From NCBI RefSeq assembly GCF_000504245.1, contig NZ_KI632509.1, positions 1,983,723 to 2,047,722 of the forward strand: a stretch of DNA of 64,000 nucleotides, given 5' to 3'. The position numbers and the translations under genes are program-made. The notes under the pieces were generated by a model. It saw only the letters and a list, made by a program, of their open reading frames with translations, had not been told where the DNA came from and did no database searches. The DNA comes from Haloechinothrix halophila YIM 93223 (GTDB taxonomy: Bacteria; Actinomycetota; Actinomycetes; Mycobacteriales; Pseudonocardiaceae). Positions 58,076 to 64,000 of this stretch are shown in pieces (positions within the stretch are counted from its first letter, which is position 1; every line of letters begins with the position of its first letter).

Positions 58076-58094
58076 TCAGGTTAGGCTCACCTAC
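58076..58094. promoter_or_regulatory. IdeR/DtxR-like iron box
   Basis: TCAGGTTAGGCTCACCTAC matches the 19-bp consensus TTAGGTTAGSCTAACCTAA at 16 of 19 positions. It overlaps the TAACCT box (58078-58083, minus strand) of the Cys-rich gene and lies about 55-70 nt upstream of the likely typA transcription start. Confidence 0.65.
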
Positions 58095-58108
58095 TACTAT
58101 GCGATAGG

Positions 58109-58122
58109 TGTGACCGGTCACA
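58109..58122. promoter_or_regulatory. perfect palindrome TGTGACCGGTCACA
   Basis: A 14-bp palindrome located where the -35 region of the typA promoter should be (-10 TATCCT at 58136-58141). Half-sites resemble Crp/Fnr-type TGTGA/TCACA, but the spacer is 4 rather than 6 nt. Confidence 0.45.
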
Positions 58123-58135
58123 TCAGGTCGCCGGG

Positions 58136-58141
58136 TATCCT
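58136..58141 (+). promoter_or_regulatory. -10 box TATCCT for typA
   Basis: TATCCT would give a leader of about 85 nt before the typA GTG, which has GAGGAG seven nt upstream (58221-58226). Confidence 0.4.
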
Positions 58142-58233
58142 GGACTCCGACCACTAGCAGCTGGAACGAGCCAGCACCTAGCCGCCCGCGCGCAGTGGTC
58201 TCTATCGACACCCTTCCGATGAGGAGCTCAGCC

Positions 58234-60144
<1,911 letters not shown>

Positions 60145-60219
60145 CGGCGCGCGAAACGGCGGGCGAGACGTCCCGCGCTCTGGCACCATGCCGATGACGC
60201 CGGGGTGACGCGACACCGT

Positions 60220-60250
60220 GGTATCGCCATACCGCGGTATCGCTATGCCG
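60220..60250. promoter_or_regulatory. overlapping palindromes upstream of lpqW
   Basis: GGTATCGCCATACC (60220-60233) and CGGTATCGCTATGCCG (60235-60250) are adjacent inverted repeats; together they make ATACCGCGGTAT (60229-60240), a perfect 12-bp palindrome. They lie 63-93 nt before the lpqW start. Candidate operator. Confidence 0.45.
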
Positions 60251-60312
60251 TGACCCGGCGACGTGGGGAGTGCCGAGGGGACGTGAGAACGACCGGGGAG
60301 GTGGGCGTCGCC

Positions 60313-62100
60313 ATGGTGGGTGGCCGCACGAGCATGGTGCTCGTGCTCGGCTGCGCCACGGCACTGCTCGCTACCGCGTGCACTGACCCGCCGCCAGTGC
60401 CAGGGCCGCAGCCGACCAGCGTCGTCGAGGCACCAGAACCCGGGCCAGACCAGATCGTGATCGGCGTGGATTCGATCGTGGGCGGCTACAACCCGCACAC
60501 CGTGGCGGACCTGTCTCCTGTGACGCGCGCGCTCGGGCGGCTGCTGCTGCCGTCGGTATTCGTGCCGGGCAGCGACGGTCGCCTCGAACTGGACGAGACC
60601 GTGATGCGCTCGGCAGCGGTGACCTCGACCGACCCGTTCACGGTCAGCTACACGATCCGGCCGGACGCGTCGTGGTCGGACGGTGCGCCGGTCGCCGCCG
60701 AGGACTTCATTTATCTCGCCGAGGCGATGCGCAGCCAGCCAGGGACCATCGACCCCGCCGGGTACCGGCTCATTACCGACATCGCCTCCCGCGAAGGCGG
60801 CAAGCGCGTCGAGGTGACCTTCGCGGACCGCTATCCCGGCTGGCGCAGCCTTTTCAGCGACCTGCTGCCAGCCCATCTGCTCAAGGACGTGCCCGGCGGC
60901 TGGCAGAACGCCTTCGCGAGCAGCTTCCCCGCGTACGGCGGGCCGTTCGCCATCAAATCGATCGACACCGCGCGCGGCGAGATCCTGCTGGAACGCAACG
61001 AGCGGTATTGGGAGAAACCCGCAGCGGTCGACCAGTTGGTGCTGCGACGCTCGGACAAGCAGGGCATCATCGCCGCGTTGCGGGACGGCAACAACCAGTT
61101 CGCGCTGACCAGAGCCACCGGGCAGGAACGCGCGGCGCTTCGTCGCCTCGGCGACGCCGTCACGCTCTACACCGTGCCCCGGCCCGCGGTAGCCGAGGTG
61201 TTGCTGCGTCCCACGAGCGACGTCCTCTCCGACGACACCACCCGAGCCGCGATTGCCGCGCTCATCGACCGGAAGCGGCTCATCGCGGCGGGGGCGGAAG
61301 GCGGGCCGTCCGGCCGGTTGCGGGCGACGGCGCAGCTCGGCGTCCCGTCGGCCAGTGGTTATCAGCCCACCATCCCGGCAGCCGAGCGCACACCGCGTCC
61401 GCAGCGGATGCGGGAACTGCTGCGGCGGGCCGGGTACCAGCGCTCGATGGGCGTGTGGCGCGACGCCAGCGGCGACACACTGCAGCTGGTCGTCGCCGCA
61501 CCACGGGAGCAGGAGCCGTACCTGGCGATGGCGCGTGAGCTGGTGCGTCAGCTCACCTCGGCGGGCATTGAGGCCAAGCTGGCCACTCCGAAGCCACGGG
61601 AGTTGTTCGGAACGGACCCCGCCGATCCGGACGCCGACCCGCTCGCGGGCGGCGTCGGCGTCGACATCGTGCTCGCGCCGCGCGCCGTCGGCGCTGATGC
61701 CGCGTCGACGTTCGCCTCCCGGCTCGCCTGCCGGGAGCGTCCCGGTGACAGCGACGGCAGTGCCAACGGCACTGACGGCAGCGAGAACGGTGACAGCGAC
61801 GGCGCTGACGGCGATAGCAGCGAGAGCGCCGACGACGGCGTCGTCGAGCCGGGCAATCTCGCCGGGTTCTGTCACGAGCGGCTGGAGCGGCTGGCACAGG
61901 CCGTGCTGACCGGCGAGCGCCCCCTTGCCGACGTGCGGCCCGAGGTGGAGTCAACGCTGTGGCGCGCTGACGTCACCATCCCGCTGTTTCAGTTCGCCGA
62001 CACCCTCGCCGTCGGCGACTCGGTGGCTGGGGTGACGCCGGGCAACGGCTTCACGGGTCCATTTGGCGACGCTGTCAACTGGATCCGCACCGGGGAGTGA
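60313..62100 (+). CDS. lpqW: LpqW-like lipoprotein, family 5 solute-binding fold
   Basis: 595 residues. Lipobox LLATAC (C23), then an SBP_bac_5 fold: GYNPHTVADLSPVTRAL, ASWSDGAPVAAEDFIYLAEAM, YGGPFAIKSIDTARGEILLERNERYW. In mycobacteria LpqW directs the branch between phosphatidylinositol mannosides and lipomannan/arabinomannan rather than transport. An insert of about 35 residues made only of Asp, Gly, Ser, Asn, Glu and Ala (61741-61850) interrupts the C-terminal lobe. ATG 60313 lies 11 nt after GGGGAGG; a GTG at 60283 is possible. Confidence 0.85.
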   Translation: MVGGRTSMVLVLGCATALLATACTDPPPVPGPQPTSVVEAPEPGPDQIVIGVDSIVGGYNPHTVADLSPVTRALGRLLLPSVFVPGSDGRLELDETVMRSAAVTSTDPFTVSYTIRPDASWSDGAPVAAEDFIYLAEAMRSQPGTIDPAGYRLITDIASREGGKRVEVTFADRYPGWRSLFSDLLPAHLLKDVPGGWQNAFASSFPAYGGPFAIKSIDTARGEILLERNERYWEKPAAVDQLVLRRSDKQGIIAALRDGNNQFALTRATGQERAALRRLGDAVTLYTVPRPAVAEVLLRPTSDVLSDDTTRAAIAALIDRKRLIAAGAEGGPSGRLRATAQLGVPSASGYQPTIPAAERTPRPQRMRELLRRAGYQRSMGVWRDASGDTLQLVVAAPREQEPYLAMARELVRQLTSAGIEAKLATPKPRELFGTDPADPDADPLAGGVGVDIVLAPRAVGADAASTFASRLACRERPGDSDGSANGTDGSENGDSDGADGDSSESADDGVVEPGNLAGFCHERLERLAQAVLTGERPLADVRPEVESTLWRADVTIPLFQFADTLAVGDSVAGVTPGNGFTGPFGDAVNWIRTGE

Positions 62101-62492
62101 GCACGGTCTCGCTTCCAGCTGCGAGTACCAGTGCCGCGATCGTTTTGATCAGCGTTTCGAAATGACGCGTTTGTTCGGTTCCCGAACGATCCTTCATCGG
62201 TTCCTCAGCTCGGGGGACCCCGATGTGTGTGAACCATTCGGCGCAGTCGCAACCTTTTCCTGACCCGGTCGTGACCTGCTACGAGAGCGTGCGGGTAAAC
62301 AAGCTCGCCACTGGCGAAAATGGGCACGTCACCCTTTGGTCACGATCGGACGCCAACCGGTGACGTCCTATGATTTCCTTTCTACGGTGCTGCGTCAGCG
62401 AGCCATGTTCTTATTGGCATGGCACATGCTCCGATGACCAATACCGGAGTCACTTGGGCGCAAGTCCCAGTGCTTTAGGAGGACACACTCGA
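62101..62492 (+). other. long AT-richer leader of the binding-protein gene
   Basis: 392 nt with visibly lower GC than its surroundings and no gene. Seen: a perfect inverted repeat GTTCGG-ttc-CCGAAC (62173-62187), a possible -10 TATGAT (62369-62374), and a hairpin GCCATG/CATGGC (62402-62407 with 62418-62423). AGGAGGA at 62477-62483 serves the next gene. It probably holds the promoter and operators of a regulated transporter. Confidence 0.5.
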
Positions 62493-64000
62493 ATGAGGAG
62501 ATCTCGAACAATCTCCGCTGCGGCATTGTTGATGGGCTCAGCGTTGATCCTGAGCGCCTGCGGTGGTGACGGCGGTGACGGTGACGGCGCGGCGGAGCCG
62601 GGCAACATCTACGCCGACTGCGACGCCAACCCGAACGAGTGCAACGCGGTTCCCGATGACCAGTTGCAGGACGGTGGCGAAATCTCGTTCGCCATCGAGA
62701 AGAACATCCCGAACTGGAACATCATCTCCAGCGAAGGCAATGTTCAGGAGTCAGCTTTCGTCCTCAAGGGCGTCCTGCCCTACACCTTTTATGCCGAGCC
62801 GGACTTCACGGTCACGATGAACGAAGACGTGCTGGTGTCGGCCGAGCAGGTCAGTGACGATCCGCAGACGATTGAGTACGAGATCCAGCCGGACGCGCAG
62901 TGGTCCGACGGCACGCCGATCAACGCGGACGACTTCATCTACAACTGGAAGGTGCAGAACGGCGAGGACTGCCCGGACTGCGCGCCAGCCTCGACGTCGG
63001 GTTACGACCAGGTCGAGTCGGTCGAAGGTAGCGACGACGGCAAGACCGTGACGGTGACCTTCAAGGAGCCGTTCACCGACTGGAAGGTGCTGTGGGGCTC
63101 GGGCGGTCCGATGTATCCGGCCCACATCGCCGAGGAGAACGGCGGCACGGACAGCCCCAAGGGGCTGGCGGAGTCGTTCGAGTGGTTCGGCAAGAACGTG
63201 CCGGAGTACTCCGGCGGCCCGTTCAAGATCGAGAACTTCCAGGACAACGAGTCCGTGACCGCGGTCCCGAACGAGAACTTCTGGGGCGAAGCGCCCAACC
63301 TCGACCGGCTGATCTACCGGGTCATCACCGAGGCATCCGAGCAGCCGACGGCGCTGCAGAACAACGAGGTGCAGGTCATCTACCCGCAGCCGCAGGTGGA
63401 CTTCGTGGACCAGATCGACGCCATGCAGGGCGTGTCTTCCCACATCGGGATGGGCCTGGTCTGGGAGCACTTCGACTTCAACCTGAAGAACAAGTTCCTC
63501 TCGGATGAGCCGCTGCGTGACGCGCTGTTCACCGCGGTGGACCGCCAGGGCATCATCGACAAGACGGTAGGCCAGTTCACCGACAAGGCCGAGCCGCTCA
63601 ACAGCCACAACTTCGTGCCAGGCCAGGACGGCTACGAGGACGTCGTGAGCGAGTTCGGGCACGGCAGCGGTGACGTCGAGGCGGCGAAGAAGATCCTCAC
63701 CGACGCTGGTTACGAGCTCTCGGGCGGCAAACTGCAGACGCCGGACGGCAAGACCGTGCCGGAGATGCGCATCCGCTACACCACCGGCAACGAGATCCGG
63801 CAGAACGAGTGCGAGCTGTTCGCACAGGCCGCCAAGGAGCTTGGCGTCACGGTCAACGTCGAGCCGACCGACGACCTGGGTGGCACCCTGGTCGAGGGTG
63901 ACTACGACATCATCGTGTTCGCCTGGGTGAGCTCGCCGTTCCCGTACAGCGGTGCGGTGCAGCTGTGGACCAGCGACTCGGGCAGCAACTTCGGCAAGTA
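62493..64000 (+). CDS. peptide/nickel-type ABC substrate-binding lipoprotein, truncated by the window edge
   Basis: Open from ATG 62493 to the right edge (502 codons, no stop). Lipobox LILSAC (C23), then a Gly/Asp-rich linker and the SBP_bac_5 fold: QPDAQWSDGTPINADDFIYNW, YSGGPFKIENFQDNESVT, EPLRDALFTAVDRQGII. Usually the first gene of an oligopeptide ABC importer operon, so permease genes may follow beyond the edge. It is related in fold to lpqW just upstream. Strong AGGAGGA nine nt before the start. Confidence 0.92.
   Translation, partial: MRRSRTISAAALLMGSALILSACGGDGGDGDGAAEPGNIYADCDANPNECNAVPDDQLQDGGEISFAIEKNIPNWNIISSEGNVQESAFVLKGVLPYTFYAEPDFTVTMNEDVLVSAEQVSDDPQTIEYEIQPDAQWSDGTPINADDFIYNWKVQNGEDCPDCAPASTSGYDQVESVEGSDDGKTVTVTFKEPFTDWKVLWGSGGPMYPAHIAEENGGTDSPKGLAESFEWFGKNVPEYSGGPFKIENFQDNESVTAVPNENFWGEAPNLDRLIYRVITEASEQPTALQNNEVQVIYPQPQVDFVDQIDAMQGVSSHIGMGLVWEHFDFNLKNKFLSDEPLRDALFTAVDRQGIIDKTVGQFTDKAEPLNSHNFVPGQDGYEDVVSEFGHGSGDVEAAKKILTDAGYELSGGKLQTPDGKTVPEMRIRYTTGNEIRQNECELFAQAAKELGVTVNVEPTDDLGGTLVEGDYDIIVFAWVSSPFPYSGAVQLWTSDSGSNFGK

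Overview
The window is high-GC DNA from a mycothiol-producing actinobacterium. Its gene order follows, from memory, the Mycobacterium tuberculosis blocks Rv1074c-Rv1112 and Rv1165-Rv1166: thiolase, cbs, RDD/proline-rich antigen, metB, greA, DUF4307, mca, small membrane protein, YyaL-like, hemolysin III, short Z-prenyl synthase, phoH2, fumC, glpX, xseBA, lipid-droplet protein, ispH, DUF6542, ychF, typA, lpqW. The extra genes and the many palindromic intergenic repeats suggest the Pseudonocardiaceae (Saccharomonospora/Amycolatopsis-like). The genus cannot be fixed from this window. No rRNA, tRNA, CRISPR array, prophage or intact insertion sequence was seen.

Layout. 0.3-13.9 kb: a fused acyl reductase/SDR, a Bax-inhibitor membrane protein, thiolase, transsulfuration (cbs, metB), threonine dehydratase, several small membrane proteins with Pro/Gln/Gly-rich tails, and hppD with a divergent AsnC regulator. 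14.7-17.3 kb: greA, DUF4307 and mca, with two copies of one palindromic repeat. 17.3-21.3 kb: the Hen1-Pnkp RNA-repair pair, placed between genes that are neighbours in mycobacteria. 21.3-38.4 kb: YyaL-like, prenyl synthase, phoH2 with a structured leader, guaB1, DNA ligase LigB, fumC, a ferredoxin-NADP reductase whose first codons are a triple 33-bp repeat, glpX, xseB/xseA and ispH. 38.5-50.5 kb: DUF6542, rmuC, sbcDC, ogt with an Ada/AlkA fusion, ychF, a 17-residue tandem-repeat protein, and the remnant of an Abi/HEPN-like gene. 50.6-57 kb: an orphan thiamine-type binding lipoprotein, and a LolA-like/ABC exporter operon divergent from a two-component system. 57-64 kb: NUDIX, YciI, a small Cys-rich gene with an IdeR-like operator, typA, lpqW and a peptide-type binding lipoprotein cut by the right edge.

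Common threads. Nucleic-acid repair is heavily represented: Hen1/Pnkp, LigB, XseAB, RmuC, SbcCD, Ogt, Ada/AlkA and NUDIX. At least ten genes appear to be transcribed without a leader, with a TANNNT box 6-8 nt before the start codon; this also settles several starts. The most unusual items are the triple repeat with a built-in palindrome at 32709-32807, the multi-hairpin phoH2 leader with small ORFs, the YDRLGSR-repeat protein, the IdeR-like box at 58076-58094, and the families of dispersed palindromes, one of which has been captured as coding sequence in the Ada/AlkA gene.
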